NCBI GenBank assembly: GCA_963732585.1
Contig: CAVSZY010000003.1
Location: 682,001-746,000 of the forward strand
Source of the DNA: WLMZ01 sp963732585
GTDB lineage: Bacteria > Actinomycetota > Acidimicrobiia > Acidimicrobiales > Ilumatobacteraceae
DNA length: 64,000 nucleotides
Direction of reading: 5' to 3'
A program made the position numbers and the translations under genes. Positions 33,701 to 44,947 of this stretch are shown piece after piece (the first letter of the stretch is position 1; every line of letters begins with the position of its first letter). The notes beneath the pieces were generated by a model, which did not search any database, was not told the origin of the DNA, and was given only the letters and a program-made list of their open reading frames with translations.

Positions 33701-35329
33701 TGGTGGATTGACGGCGACGATCCTCTCGGTTTGCTGCTCATCGTCGGTTTCGCTGACCGTCCAGAAACCGGCACGGTTGGCATGCACGGCGACCGAACCG
33801 GGGGAGTAGTCGCGGCGCGAGTTGTCTGGACCGATGATCTGCCCGCTGGACAGGCCGTCGACCGGAATCGTCGCTCCGACCTCCAGCGCGATCGTCGAGC
33901 GAACCACCCCGGCGAGTTCATCGAGCATCCGGTCGCCGAGCACGGGGAAGGCCAGTTGCACGGGCAGGTTCGAGTTGCGCAGTGTGTGTGCCAGGTACAG
34001 GAACGGCTGTTGGTTGGCCGAGCCGCGGATCAACAGTGGTGCCGCCTCCGCACCGACCAAGACGTCAAAGTCGGTGGTGACCCGCTGCGCTTCGGCGATC
34101 GCCACCTCGGTGATATCGACGTCGCTGAGCAACGGATCGTCGCTGCGCAACAGGGTGATGGCCGGCGTCTCGACGATGCCGGTGATCGCCACCCCGGGCA
34201 CGCCGCCGGGGGCGGCGACGGCAATGAACGGTGCGGCGACGTCGGCCGGGACGGCTGTTTCGTTGTAGATCACGACGTCGTAGCCATCGCCGTTGGGTGC
34301 CGTCGCCCCCGGTTCCGCTATCGCCTCGACGACGGCCCCGGGGATCGACGTCAGCAGCTCTCGCCAGAACAGTTGATCGCCAACCAGCAGGATCTTCAGC
34401 TCCGGACGTCGCGCCGCGACGGCAAAGGCCTCGTCGTCGAGGCGCTGCAGGTCACCGCCCTCCAATCGGGCGACCACCAGGTCTCCGGCCGGGAGATCGA
34501 TCTCGACGTCGATCGACGACGAGGTGCCGACCCTGATCGTTTGGCTGGATTGGCGCACCCCGTCGACGTCGACAGCCAGCGTCTGGGTCGCTTCCGGCCC
34601 GCCGGTATTGGCCACCGTGACGCGGGCATGCAATCCCGAGCCGCGCGACTCGACGGTCAGGCGCGTGATCGCCCGATTGGCATTGGCCTCGCCGATGCGC
34701 TCATAGCGGGTGTTCGGGGGGAGCAGTTTGGTTTCTTCCGTGGTGATGCCACCGTCGGAGAGGAACAGGTACTGGATCTCCGAGGCGGCGCCATCGAGGC
34801 TCTCGGCGAGGAGGAAGGCGCCAGCGAAATCAGGCCGGCCCTCGGTCGGCTCGATGGCGCGCATTGCCGAAGAGAACGCTTGGGCGTCATCGCTGGCCGT
34901 CAAGACCACCCTCGGGCGCTCGCCGGCGACAACGATCGAGGCTTCGCCGCCGGCGGGCAACTGCGAGCGCAGATCGATCGCCCGTTGCGCTGCGGAGCTG
35001 ACGCGATCCGGTGCCCCATCGACTGCGGCCATTGACGCCGAGGCATCGACGATGAACACGGTGTGTTCGGCAAGCGCAGCGGCACCGAGGCGCACCGGCT
35101 TGGCAACGATCAGCGCCAACAGGGCAACGGCCAACAGTTGGGCGATCAGTAGGGGACTCCAGCGCAGCTTCTGCCAGGGCGCCGCCGCGCTCACCGGTCG
35201 CTCGATACTGCGCCACAGATAGGTGGAGCTGACGGTCACCGGCGTGCGACGCGGGCGCAAGATGTGCAACAGAATGATTGGGATCGCCAGGCCAAGCAGG
35301 GCGAGGCCAGCAGGATTGGCGAAGGTCAT
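30695..35329 (-). CDS. 1544-residue BatA/VWA fusion with three VWA-like modules
   Basis: N-terminus: BatA-type segment with two membrane helices (about 5-24 and 59-80), then a VWA domain whose metal site reads VDASASM (about 93-99). After a beta-rich part and a glutamine-amidotransferase-like region come two more membrane helices (about 577-628) and a second VWA site, LLDGSASL (about 641). A third MIDAS, IDTSGSM (about 983-989), is interrupted by a cysteine-bearing insert (CHCAGEE). A final membrane helix (about 1403-1427) leads to a Pro-rich tail of about 75 residues. It is the last gene of the MoxR operon, starting on the DUF58 stop (ATGA). Such proteins are thought to be clients or partners of MoxR. 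The role is unknown. Confidence 0.85.
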   Translation of the reverse strand: MTFANPAGLALLGLAIPIILLHILRPRRTPVTVSSTYLWRSIERPVSAAAPWQKLRWSPLLIAQLLAVALLALIVAKPVRLGAAALAEHTVFIVDASASMAAVDGAPDRVSSAAQRAIDLRSQLPAGGEASIVVAGERPRVVLTASDDAQAFSSAMRAIEPTEGRPDFAGAFLLAESLDGAASEIQYLFLSDGGITTEETKLLPPNTRYERIGEANANRAITRLTVESRGSGLHARVTVANTGGPEATQTLAVDVDGVRQSSQTIRVGTSSSIDVEIDLPAGDLVVARLEGGDLQRLDDEAFAVAARRPELKILLVGDQLFWRELLTSIPGAVVEAIAEPGATAPNGDGYDVVIYNETAVPADVAAPFIAVAAPGGVPGVAITGIVETPAITLLRSDDPLLSDVDITEVAIAEAQRVTTDFDVLVGAEAAPLLIRGSANQQPFLYLAHTLRNSNLPVQLAFPVLGDRMLDELAGVVRSTIALEVGATIPVDGLSSGQIIGPDNSRRDYSPGSVAVHANRAGFWTVSETDDEQQTERIVAVNPPSSESALTPAATLNSPLSADGRAKVATRQQHSLLPWFIWPMIALLVLETWLAWRRLGVSRRQWRLAVVLRAVVAAALLAALLAPTIRRSSDRVATVFLLDGSASLGVEGEREAVRWIREAMAERPESDLAAVVAFGGTARLDRVLQASSQFDSRAVVIDESATDMAAALRLGSAVLPTDARKRVVLIGDGRQTVGDVIDEAAALGEADIPVDVHTILSGSADDAAVTSIDVPTLARVGESIEVDVNLFASKPEQVSVILRRDGTTIETKTIDLVAGDNVVSFVDNAGESPGAVLRYQAIVQAPTDGQPKNDAAFAAVPVDGPAKILIVEGTSGEAAQFAAAMQAGGVANTVITAAGVPDVQELATYAGIVLVNVPADSLSADALRAITSAVRDLGRGLVTIGGERSYGVGGYRQSTLSELLPVDSEILDPKRRKSVAEVLSIDTSGSMANCHCAGEEMQRDGGGVNKTDISRAAAERTIAALTSNDQVGVVAWNSSSQWAIDLQYLPSEEVISDGLNSLRPDGNTNLLDSLTTASEALIDADAELKHIILFTDGFTDITFIGRVADQAAQLYEDHGITVSVLGTGEGAAPSLEEIAVAGHGRYYPGTDLDKVPQIMAEEAVIASRDFINEGEFFPEITSNDRVVANLSASPALLGYIAATSKPGATTMLRIGPDRDPLLASWQAGLGTVSSWMSDASTGWSQRWASWDGYVDFWSRVVKDTFQTGDIAGAVTARIDAGMLQLSVEGPNAFPDGAQATAIVAGPDGQRFEVPLERSANDTFVGSLSATRSGTYAVGVQVEADGSTVLATSTLASESYPAEYAPGFGDSQLMAKISELSGGRGEIAADAAFAAEGLSAGVRRIGLTGPLLLLAALLFPLAVLVSRLSLRGASVADARASLAKAGRSARRSLRSSLPTMTSDPVNTPAPPRQVAQPQAPPGLPPPAGTRLPPPSAPTPPSAAPQPPPVPSVPVGATSTMADLLARKRQRQASKSAPDEPASTPPP

Positions 35330-36243
35330 CGCACCACTCCCTGCTCTCGCCAGCCACGCAACAACACGTCCTCGATCGCTTCGTCGGCGAGCACCCGTTG
35401 ATACCCGGCACCGCGTGAACGGCAGCGGGTCGCCGTCTGCGCCAACCAGCGATTGACGATCGTCGTGTAGTCACCGAGCGAATCCGGCGACAACGAAACG
35501 GCCACCTGCTCGCCGCTCTCGGCATCGACGACGTCGATGTCGCCGATCAACGACGGTTCGATCTCCTCGCGGGCCAGCACATGGAGCACGACCACATCGC
35601 CGCCGCGGGCGGGGAGACGGTCAATGGCCCGTTCCCAGGAGGGCGTCAACAGGTCGCTGATGACGATCGTCGTGCCCGGCAACCCGGGGCGGGCGAGGAC
35701 GTCGCTGGCTGCTGCCGCGAGATCGGTCCGGCCCTCGGCCTGCGATGATTGCAGCGCGGCGAAGAACGCCTTGGTGGCGTGTCGGCCGCTGAAGCGCTGC
35801 GCGGCGCGCACCGCCGGTTCGAAATGCAGGGTGACGACGTCACGCCGGGTCAGGGCCACAAAACCGAGCGCGGCCGCCAGTCGCCGAGCCTGGGCCAACT
35901 TGCCGTAATGGCCCATCGACGCCGAAACATCGAGCAAGATGCGCACGCTGAGGTCGTCTTCGGCCTCGAAGAGGCGCACGAACAGCTGTCCGGTGCGGGC
36001 GTATAACGGGTAGTCGATGCGCCGATAATCGTCGCCCGGGTGGTATTCGCGCTCGTCGGCGAAATCAAGCGACGAGCCGTAGCGCGTGCTGCGGTGTTCG
36101 CCGGTGTAACGCCCGGCGAGCCGCCGCCGGGTGCTCAACTGCACGCGCTCCAATTGCGCGAGCAGCGCAGGGCTGAGCAATCCGTCGCCGCTCGATGTCG
36201 CGGTGGCGGCGCCGGGTGCAGCGGACGGCGGCTGTTGGCTCAC
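35326..36243 (-). CDS. DUF58 protein of the MoxR operon
   Basis: 305 residues. GRYTGEHRSTRYGSSLDFADEREYHPGDDYRRIDYPLYARTG contains the GDD-x3-IDW-like core of DUF58, followed by a VWA-like region (RILLDVSASMGHYGKL) and VVISDLLTPSWERAI. DUF58 proteins are regularly encoded next to MoxR ATPases. No membrane segment is predicted. ATGA overlaps join it to moxR upstream and to the VWA fusion downstream. Confidence 0.9.
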   Translation of the reverse strand: MSQQPPSAAPGAATATSSGDGLLSPALLAQLERVQLSTRRRLAGRYTGEHRSTRYGSSLDFADEREYHPGDDYRRIDYPLYARTGQLFVRLFEAEDDLSVRILLDVSASMGHYGKLAQARRLAAALGFVALTRRDVVTLHFEPAVRAAQRFSGRHATKAFFAALQSSQAEGRTDLAAAASDVLARPGLPGTTIVISDLLTPSWERAIDRLPARGGDVVVLHVLAREEIEPSLIGDIDVVDAESGEQVAVSLSPDSLGDYTTIVNRWLAQTATRCRSRGAGYQRVLADEAIEDVLLRGWREQGVVR

Positions 36244-37255
36244 GGGGCGCCGCGTACCCCTGCGGTCGGCGCGCCGACATGACTGAGCAGGTCGCCGACG
36301 ATCTCTTCCGCGGACATGCCGTCGGCAGTGGCCTCATAGCCAACGACCAGGCGGTGACGCAACGCTGCCGGGGCGACGGCGCGAATGTCATCGATCGACA
36401 CGCTCGGACGCCCATCCCACAACGCCCGCACCTTGCCAGCGAGCACCAAGGCTTGGGCCCCGCGTGGCGAAGCTCCGAAGCGCACATAGCGCTTGACCAA
36501 ACTCGCAGACTGCTCGTGGTTGGGGTGGCTGGCGATCACCAGATCGACGGCGTGGCGCAGCACGTGGCTGGCGATCGGCACCTGACGGGTGAGATCGATC
36601 ATTGCCAACAACGTCGCCTGATCGGCGACCATCGAGGGGGTGACGACGCCGACACCGGTGGTCCGCTCGAGCACCGTGACCAGGTCGTCAGCGCTGGGGA
36701 AGGGAACCATGGCCTTCAACAGAAAGCGGTCGAGCTGGGCCTCAGGCAGGGGGTAGGTGCCCTCCATCTCCAGCGGATTCTGCGTGGCCATCACCAGAAA
36801 TGGGCGCGGCAACGGGCGAGTAGCCCCGCCGGCCGTCACCGCTCGCTCTTGCATTGCCTCCAGCAGCGCCGACTGTGTCTTCGGGCTGGCCCGGTTGATC
36901 TCGTCGGCGAGCACGAAGCTAGCGAACACCGGTCCCTGGCGGAAACGAAAGGCCTTATGGCCAGAGGCATCCTCTTCCAGGATCTGGGTGCCGACGATGT
37001 CGGCGGGCATCAGGTCAGGGGTGAACTGCACGCGGCTAAAGGGCAGCTCGACCACCGAGGAAAGCGCTTTGAGCAGCATCGTTTTGCCAAGACCAGGCAC
37101 ACCTTCGAGCAGCGCGTGGCCCTCGGCCAGCAGACACATGACCACGGTGCGCACCAGATCGTGTTGACCGACGATCACCTTGCCGACTTCGGCTTCGATG
37201 GCCGAGGCGACCTCGGCGTAACGCTCAGGGGTGATGGTGGGCTGCGTGTCGCTCA

Positions 37256-37256
<1 letters not shown>
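36240..37256 (-). CDS. MoxR-type AAA+ ATPase
   Basis: 338 residues. Walker A GVPGLGKT (about residues 57-64), Walker B FVLADEINRASPKTQSALLEAMQE with the following sensor residues, MATQNPLEMEGTYPLPEAQLDRF, and a C-terminal lid with RVRALWDGRPSVSIDDI. MoxR ATPases act as chaperones that mature or insert VWA-containing proteins. The genes on either side (GQ/GS coiled-coil protein, DUF58) overlap it by one and four bases. Confidence 0.94.
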
Positions 37257-38892
<1,636 letters not shown>

Positions 38893-38896
<4 letters not shown>

Positions 38897-39837
38897 CGTT
38901 CCGTCTCCGCTGGGGCTCGCAGCCGTCTCGTGGCCATCCAGAACATCAGCGCCGCCAATGACGCCATAAAGATCGTCGACAAGCCCCAGGCCGGAAACCC
39001 GGTGCTCTCCAAGCCGAACTCGGCAACAAAATCGTCGTCGGGGAACCACGAAAGCCAGGAGCTACCGGACTGCGCTTTGGCCTCGACCAAGCCGCGCCGC
39101 AGCACCGAGAAGGGTGCATCACCAGCCGAATCGGTATCGCTGCCAACGGCATCAGCGACCAGCGCCAGCGGGTTCAACGTCAGCAACATCGCAGGCGCAT
39201 TGGGTTGATCGCTGCCCTTCGCCGCATCGACCACCGAGCCAGTGAGATAGGTCAGCGGCCCAGCGATGCACAACAGTGCAACGAAGGCATAGGACATCAA
39301 CGTCGCCGACTGCACCCGCTTGGCAAACGTCGACACGGCTACGACCATCGCCGACACCAGCAATGACACGAAGAGCAAGACGAGCAGGCCCTTCAGCGTG
39401 TCGAAGACGCCAATACCGCCGAGCAGGTAGGCAACGATCAACACCGGCATCGACGCGACGATCAGCAGGCCGAGGAAGGCAATCGCCGCCAGGATCTTGC
39501 CGATCAGAATGTTGTGCGGGCGCAGCAGTGTGACCTGTAGCGGCAGCAACGTTTGGCGTTCCCGCTCGCCGGCGATCGCCCCGGCGGTGATGCCAGGCAC
39601 GAAGAACAGGATGAGCAAGAGCATCACCAGCAGCACCCATTCGTACAGCTGGCGACCGAGCGTGGTCTGGCGGGCGAGGTTGTAGTTCCACACGTCGACC
39701 ACCGAGTTGCCTTGATACACGAGGTACACGGTGAGCAGCAGGAACAACAGGAAGGCGGTAACCGCGGCGAAGGATCGGCCAGTGCGCATCCGCTCACGGA
39801 CCTCACGGCCGAGCACCGGGTTCATTCTCAGACTCAT
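38893..39837 (-). CDS. ABC-2 type permease of the MoxR operon
   Basis: 314 residues with six hydrophobic segments. MNPVLGREVRERMRTGR at the start and GAIAGERERQTLLPLQVTLLRP after the second helix are typical of ABC-2 permeases paired with a separate ATPase (GldF/NatB-like). It overlaps both the ATPase gene upstream and the coiled-coil gene downstream by ATGA. The exported substrate is unknown. A periplasmic or C-terminal loop of about 50 residues before the last helix is acidic. Confidence 0.88.
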
Positions 39838-40772
39838 TGCACGATCCCTTCGGTGATCGTCAGGAACAGCTGCTCCAGCCCGCCGCCCTCTTCGACGAAT
39901 TCGACGACGTCGCGGGATTCATCGACGATCAAGCGCCGCAACAACGCCGACTGCTCGCCATCGTTGGCCACGGTAAAGGTCTCGCTGGTGCCGTTGGAGA
40001 AGCGCACGCGCACCGTGCGAGCACCGCCTAACTGTTCGAGGATTTGGCGTGGTGGCCCGGAGGCCAACAGCCGCCCGGCTTCCATGATGGCCACATCGGA
40101 GCACATCTCTTCCAGCTCGGCGAGGATGTGCGAGGACACGAGAATCGTCTTGCCCATGGCGTTCAGCGAACGCAACAACTCGCGTAGCTCCACCCGAGCC
40201 CGTGGGTCGAGGCCACTGGCCGGCTCGTCGAGGATCAACAGTTCCGGATCGTGGATCAGCGAACGGGCCAGGCTGAGACGTTGCTTCATGCCCCGCGACA
40301 GCGAGTTGACCATCGCCGTGCGTTTCACGCCGAGGTCGACCAACTCCAATAGTCCGTCGATCAGCGCCGGCCACTCGTTGCGCGGGATCCGGTAGTTGGC
40401 TGCGTAGAACTGCAGGTATTCATCGACGCGCAGGTTGTCGTAGACGCCGAGCACGTCGGGCATGTAACCCATGCGTCGGCGCACGGTGCGCGGCTTGCTC
40501 GTCGGATCGGCGCCCATCACCTGCAAGCTGCCCGACGTCGGCAGCAAGAGCGTGGCAATCATCGCGAAGGTGGTCGATTTGCCGGCGCCGTTCGGGCCGA
40601 TCAACCCGAAGATCGAGCCGCGCGGCACCGTCAAGCTCATCTCGTTGACGGCCAACAACGCCCCGTAGCGCTTGGTCAGGTTGTGCGTCTCGATCGCCGG
40701 GCCCAGTTCCGCGACGGCTTCCTCCACGAGGCCGAGTTCGGGTTCGAGTTCGGGTTCGGCCACGGTGCTCAT
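39834..40772 (-). CDS. ABC transporter ATP-binding protein of the MoxR operon
   Basis: 312 residues. Walker A GPNGAGKST, signature SLSRGMKQRLSLARSL, Walker B LLILDEPASGLD, and the switch VSSHIL identify an ABC-2/NatA/GldA-type ATPase. The N-terminal 25 residues are an acidic extension (Glu/Leu repeats) not common in the family. The C-terminal domain (about 225-312) has the DrrA-like extra fold. It pairs with the permease encoded immediately downstream. Confidence 0.93.
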   Translation of the reverse strand: MSTVAEPELEPELGLVEEAVAELGPAIETHNLTKRYGALLAVNEMSLTVPRGSIFGLIGPNGAGKSTTFAMIATLLLPTSGSLQVMGADPTSKPRTVRRRMGYMPDVLGVYDNLRVDEYLQFYAANYRIPRNEWPALIDGLLELVDLGVKRTAMVNSLSRGMKQRLSLARSLIHDPELLILDEPASGLDPRARVELRELLRSLNAMGKTILVSSHILAELEEMCSDVAIMEAGRLLASGPPRQILEQLGGARTVRVRFSNGTSETFTVANDGEQSALLRRLIVDESRDVVEFVEEGGGLEQLFLTITEGIVQ

Positions 40773-43006
40773 CCCTGATCCTTTTCCGTTGCGCCACGCA
40801 TCGTCAACAACATCGATGGATCGAGGCCGAAGTTTGGATCGGCGACGATCTTGACCAGCACGACGCCATTGCGCACGGCGGTGGCGGGCACCAGGGCACG
40901 ATTGCGTTTGGCGACGACCGTGATCCAGGTGTTGCCATCCCAGAAACGTAGGTCGTTGAGACCGCCCGTGGTTTCGACGACAAGCTGCTGTTCGGCGGCG
41001 GACGGATGGAGGATGAAACGCTGGACCATGTCGCCAACACCGTTGCCGAACATGCCGAACGGCGTACGTACCAAGACGTTGCGAATCGAGGCCGACGACA
41101 CGGGCCCAGGGCCCGGCGCTGGCACCACGGTCTCGCTGATCAGCGAGCGGGTCCTCAGCGACGATCCAGAATTGGGGATCGCCACCAGATCGTCGCTCCA
41201 GCCCAGGACGCGGACCATGCCGGTGGGAAACAAGACGGTGCGGAATGAGGCCAGATCGACAATGCCATGCTCCGCGAGCTGGGCTTCGGGTACATCTCCA
41301 TCGGTCGGATCGATGGCGCCACCACCGACGTCGTTGTTGACGACGACGACGGCACCCCCATCGGCCCGAGCGATCATCGGCGGCTGCAGACCGAAGGCGA
41401 TCGCCTCGTCAAACGACACCGGCCATACCTCGGTCGTCTGGTTGAAGCCGCGATTGACCGCTCGATTCTTCAACGAGAACTCCATCGTTGCGCCCGGACC
41501 GAGCAGGCCGAGCAACAACGCGCTGCCGGGGTTGAAAACGGCGACATCGTAGATCGGTTTCTGCGTGGTGTTGGTCACGGTGCCGCTGACCTCGTCAGCC
41601 GACGACTGGGCAGTCAGGCGCAACCCGGTGGTGGTCGCGGTGGCACCAGCGAACTGATTGACCGTCACCTGGCCAGGCTGCAACGGGACGCGCACCACGT
41701 CGCCGGTGGTGGCGGAGCGCACTTCGGTGCGCACAGAAGTTTCGATGAAACCGTTGTTGTCCAAACGGTAGCTCCAACCGCTCGGAAGCTTGATCGTGCT
41801 GACCCCACCGTCACCGCGAAAGGTCAAGGCGTTGATCAGATTGTCCGACCCGCCGGGAAACCCATCGACGAATTGTGCAGCCGTCGGCGTACCGACGTTT
41901 CGCCAGGCCGACGACGTGCCGATGATGATCGCCCCAGTGGTCATCGCCAGTGCCGGGATCACGATCCAGGCGGCGGCCATCCGGCGGCGCATGCGTAAGA
42001 CGATGTAGCACAGCGGTCCGGCGATGAGCGTGTAGATGCCGAGAAGCACGACGATCGGTCCAAGCGTCGGCAGTTTCAAACCAGCGCGTTCGCCGAGGTC
42101 ACGCTGCACGTTGCCGATTCCGGAGCCGAAGAAGCCCATGGCATCCTCGGTGACCGAGCCCGGGGTCGGCTCGATGATCGCCCCAAACTTGCCAGCGCTG
42201 GCCTGGCCATCGACGAAGCGGATCTCGCCGCGACCACCGAGGGCGTAACCGGCTGGGCCGGGGCGCCATTCCGCCGGGAGGTTGTCGAGGCCCCCAGCAT
42301 CGTCGAGCAACAACCGCCCGCCCGCGTTGATCCAGCTCAACAGCGCCAGTCGATCAGGTCCTTGCAAGGCACCGAGATCGCCGCCGCTGGCCAGGATCGA
42401 ATCGAACGACTCGAGGCCAGGCGAGCCCATCGCCAGATCCTCGTCGGTCAGCACGATCAACTCCGCGCGACCCAGATCGCCAGCCATCTCAGCGGTCTTG
42501 GGGAGATCGGCGATGCGCGCCGCAAGCCCTGCCATGATGCCAACGACCTCGACTTGATCGGTGAACTTCAAGGTGACCCGCGCCGACTTGAGCACCTTGC
42601 CATCGACGTTGACGCTGAGGTTGACGCCTTGATCGAGGTCCCAGCTCCAGGGGATCAGAAAGCGATATTCCTTGGTCGTGCCACCGGCGACTTGGATCGG
42701 TGTCGACAACGTCCATTGGCTCTGGGCCGGCGTGGCTTGCAGTTCGCCTTCGACGAGTTCGGTGGCCGACAACGAGGCGGTGATCAGCACCTGGTCACCC
42801 TGTCGGTACCAGCCGCGGCGGCCTCCCTCGGCCTTGATCGTCACCTTGGCAGCAGCGGGCGGCGCCTGGGTTGGTGACTGGGTTGGTGACTGGGTTGGTG
42901 ACTGGGTTGGTGACTGGGCCGAGGCCACCCCGGCGAGCACCGTGCCGAGGGTGACGATCAAGGCGAGAGCGATGGCTGATCGCTGCGTGATTCCTGGTCG
43001 TCGCAC
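40769..43006 (-). CDS. Large secreted/membrane protein heading the MoxR operon
   Basis: 745 residues from GTG 43006. A signal peptide (about 1-30, ending near GVASA) is followed by a QSPT x4 repeat and an Ig-like beta domain. A central part has SWINAGGRLLLDDAGG, resembling glutamine-amidotransferase-like folds. A membrane helix (about 320-345, IVVLLGIYTLIAGPLCYIV) and a second (about 352-370) follow, then a large beta-rich C-terminal domain. I do not recognise the family. The start is chosen from GGGGG 4 nt upstream and the signal peptide. An upstream GTG at 43069 would add 21 residues. It appears to be the first gene of the operon, with its stop overlapping the ABC ATPase start. Confidence 0.75.
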   Translation of the reverse strand: MRRPGITQRSAIALALIVTLGTVLAGVASAQSPTQSPTQSPTQSPTQAPPAAAKVTIKAEGGRRGWYRQGDQVLITASLSATELVEGELQATPAQSQWTLSTPIQVAGGTTKEYRFLIPWSWDLDQGVNLSVNVDGKVLKSARVTLKFTDQVEVVGIMAGLAARIADLPKTAEMAGDLGRAELIVLTDEDLAMGSPGLESFDSILASGGDLGALQGPDRLALLSWINAGGRLLLDDAGGLDNLPAEWRPGPAGYALGGRGEIRFVDGQASAGKFGAIIEPTPGSVTEDAMGFFGSGIGNVQRDLGERAGLKLPTLGPIVVLLGIYTLIAGPLCYIVLRMRRRMAAAWIVIPALAMTTGAIIIGTSSAWRNVGTPTAAQFVDGFPGGSDNLINALTFRGDGGVSTIKLPSGWSYRLDNNGFIETSVRTEVRSATTGDVVRVPLQPGQVTVNQFAGATATTTGLRLTAQSSADEVSGTVTNTTQKPIYDVAVFNPGSALLLGLLGPGATMEFSLKNRAVNRGFNQTTEVWPVSFDEAIAFGLQPPMIARADGGAVVVVNNDVGGGAIDPTDGDVPEAQLAEHGIVDLASFRTVLFPTGMVRVLGWSDDLVAIPNSGSSLRTRSLISETVVPAPGPGPVSSASIRNVLVRTPFGMFGNGVGDMVQRFILHPSAAEQQLVVETTGGLNDLRFWDGNTWITVVAKRNRALVPATAVRNGVVLVKIVADPNFGLDPSMLLTMRGATEKDQG
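42867..42914. repeat. Four 12-bp tandem units coding QSPT repeats
   Basis: TGGGTTGGTGAC repeated four times on the plus strand, encoding QSPT x4 in the protein on the minus strand, directly after the signal peptide. The units are identical, which suggests recent expansion. Confidence 0.85.
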
Positions 43007-43164
43007 GTAACCCCCAAGTCCGTTCGGACATTTTCCATGTCCGTCATGAATATCACCGTATCCTCGCACGGCCTACCCAGAATGAGACGTCACTGCAACC
43101 CTTTTGGTTCCGGCGATTGCCCAACGCCGGTCGCTCGGACCGTAGCGCGCTAACGTGACCGGCC

Positions 43165-44323
43165 GTGGACGAGGGCAAACTGCGCATTGGGATGGTTTGC
43201 CCGTACAGCCTCAGCGTGCCGGGCGGGGTGCAGGCCCAGTCGCTTGGGCTGGCCCGTGAGCTGCGTCGAATCGGCCATGAGGTGCGCGTCCTCGGGCCGT
43301 GCGACGGGCCCCCACCGGAGACGTTTGTGACCCCGCTGGGCAACAGCCTGCCGACAGCCTCCAACGGTTCGATCGTGCCGATTGCGCCCGACCCTTCCGC
43401 CGCGCTGAGGATGATCCGAGCGTTGAACGAGGAGGAGTTCGATGTGCTCCACGTTCATGAACCGCTGGCTCCCGGCGTCGGACAGACGGCGCTGTTCATG
43501 AACAGCGCGCCGATCGTCGGCACCTTTCACGCCGCTGGCGAGTCGAACAGCTACCGCTACCTGACGATGCCGCTGGCACGCATCGGCGACAATCTCGCTC
43601 GCCGGGTGGTCGTCTCCAAGGATGCGATGTCGCTGATCCAGGGCTACTTCGGTGGCGAATACACCGTGTTGTTCAACGGCGTCGAGTTGGATCGCTATTC
43701 ATCCGGGCACATCATCCGCCGCGGCCCGAGGACGATCTTTTTCTGCGGCCGCCACGAAGAGCGCAAAGGCCTCGACGTGTTGCTCCGGGCAATGGCGCTG
43801 CTGCCCCCCGACGTCGTCTGCCTGGTGGCCAGCGATGGCCCCGACACCCGCCGCCTGAAGACGCACTACGGGGCAGACAAACGTATTCACTGGCTCGGTC
43901 GGCTGTCGGACAGCGACAAGATTGGCTACCTCAAGGGCGCCTCGCTGTTCTGCGCCCCGTCGCTGCACGGCGAGTCGTTCGGTGTCGTGCTGATCGAGGC
44001 GATGGCTGCGGGCACCCCGGTGGTGGCCGAGCGCGCTCGATGGTTACCGCAACGTGGCCACCGACGACGTCGACGGCGCGCTCTGCGCCCCGGGTGACGT
44101 CGCCGACTTGGCCAAACGCCTGCTTCAGGTGCTCGACGATCGTGAACTCGCTGAGCGCTATCGCCAGGCAGGTCTGCTTCGAGCACAGCATTTCAGCATG
44201 GCCGCGCTGGCCAGGGAGTATGTGACGATCTATCGTCAACTCGTCGCCGAACGCCCGAGAGGCACCCCGCCGCCGACGAGGCAGTCCCGGTGGAGGTCCA
44301 CCCTTGGCCGTATGCTGAGGTAA
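43165..44323 (+). CDS. PimA-like phosphatidylinositol mannosyltransferase (GT4), apparent frameshift
   Basis: Joined frames give 385 residues, the usual PimA length. MVCPYSLSVPGGVQAQ near the start, DVLHVHEP, GTFHAAGESNS, FCGRHEERKGLDVLL and APSLHGESFGVVLIEAMAAGTPVVA follow the PimA/GT4 pattern. At 44029 one extra G breaks the frame: removing it restores the expected ASALDGYRNVATDDVDG, after which the reading ends at 44323. The first frame alone would stop at 44097. PimA adds mannose from GDP-mannose to phosphatidylinositol at the inner membrane face. The start is GTG 43165, 8 nt after TAACGT (43151-43156). Confidence 0.85.
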
Positions 44324-44358
44324 CTCTTTTCTCGTAACCCTTTCTCTGGGAGAACTCA

Positions 44359-44913
44359 ATGAAATTCTTGTGGATAGTGATCATCCTCGTCGTGCTGCTG
44401 GGGTTGTTCTTTGTCGTCGCCTATAACGGTTTGATCCGCCGGCGCAACGAGGTGGAAAACTCGTGGGCGCAGATCGACGTGCAGCTCAAGCGGCGTATCG
44501 AGCTGATTCCCAACCTCGTCGAGACAGTCAAGGGGTACGCCGCCCACGAGCGTGAGACCCTCGACGCAGTCATCAAGGCGCGCAACGCGGCGATGGCCGC
44601 GCCGTCAACCCCAGCGGCGCAGGCCGCGGCAGACGGCCAAATGGCCGCTGCGCTGCGCCAGGTGTTTGCCCTCAGCGAGGCCTATCCCGACCTCAAGGCC
44701 AACACCAACTTCCTTGCTCTGCAAGAAGAGCTGTCGGCCACCGAGGGACGCGTGGCCTATGCCCGTCAGTACTACAACGACTCCGTCTTGGCCTACAACA
44801 ACAAGCTCGACTCGTTCCCGACGATGTACGTCGCCAGGCAGATGAAGTTTGCCCGCCGTGAGTACTTCGAGTCCGACGAGGCCAGCCGCCAAGCGCCGAA
44901 CGTGAAGTTCTGA
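44359..44913 (+). CDS. LemA family protein
   Basis: 184 residues. An N-terminal membrane helix (about 3-25, followed by YNGLIRRRNEVENSWAQIDVQLKRR) is the LemA signature, then IPNLVETVKGYAAHE and a helical body, ending in MKFARREYFESDEASR. LemA proteins are membrane-anchored helical bundles of uncertain role, often next to htpX as here. A ribosome-binding site GGGAGA lies 6 nt before ATG 44359. Confidence 0.92.
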   Translation: MKFLWIVIILVVLLGLFFVVAYNGLIRRRNEVENSWAQIDVQLKRRIELIPNLVETVKGYAAHERETLDAVIKARNAAMAAPSTPAAQAAADGQMAAALRQVFALSEAYPDLKANTNFLALQEELSATEGRVAYARQYYNDSVLAYNNKLDSFPTMYVARQMKFARREYFESDEASRQAPNVKF

Positions 44914-44947
44914 TGGGGCTGATGGACCACACTGCTGAATTCCCGCA

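Noticed and set aside
33518..35035. 505-codon open frame on the plus strand opposite the VWA fusion
   Set aside because: Antisense shadow. The minus strand carries the BatA/VWA motifs, and the plus frame is rich in Gly/Arg/Asp without domains.
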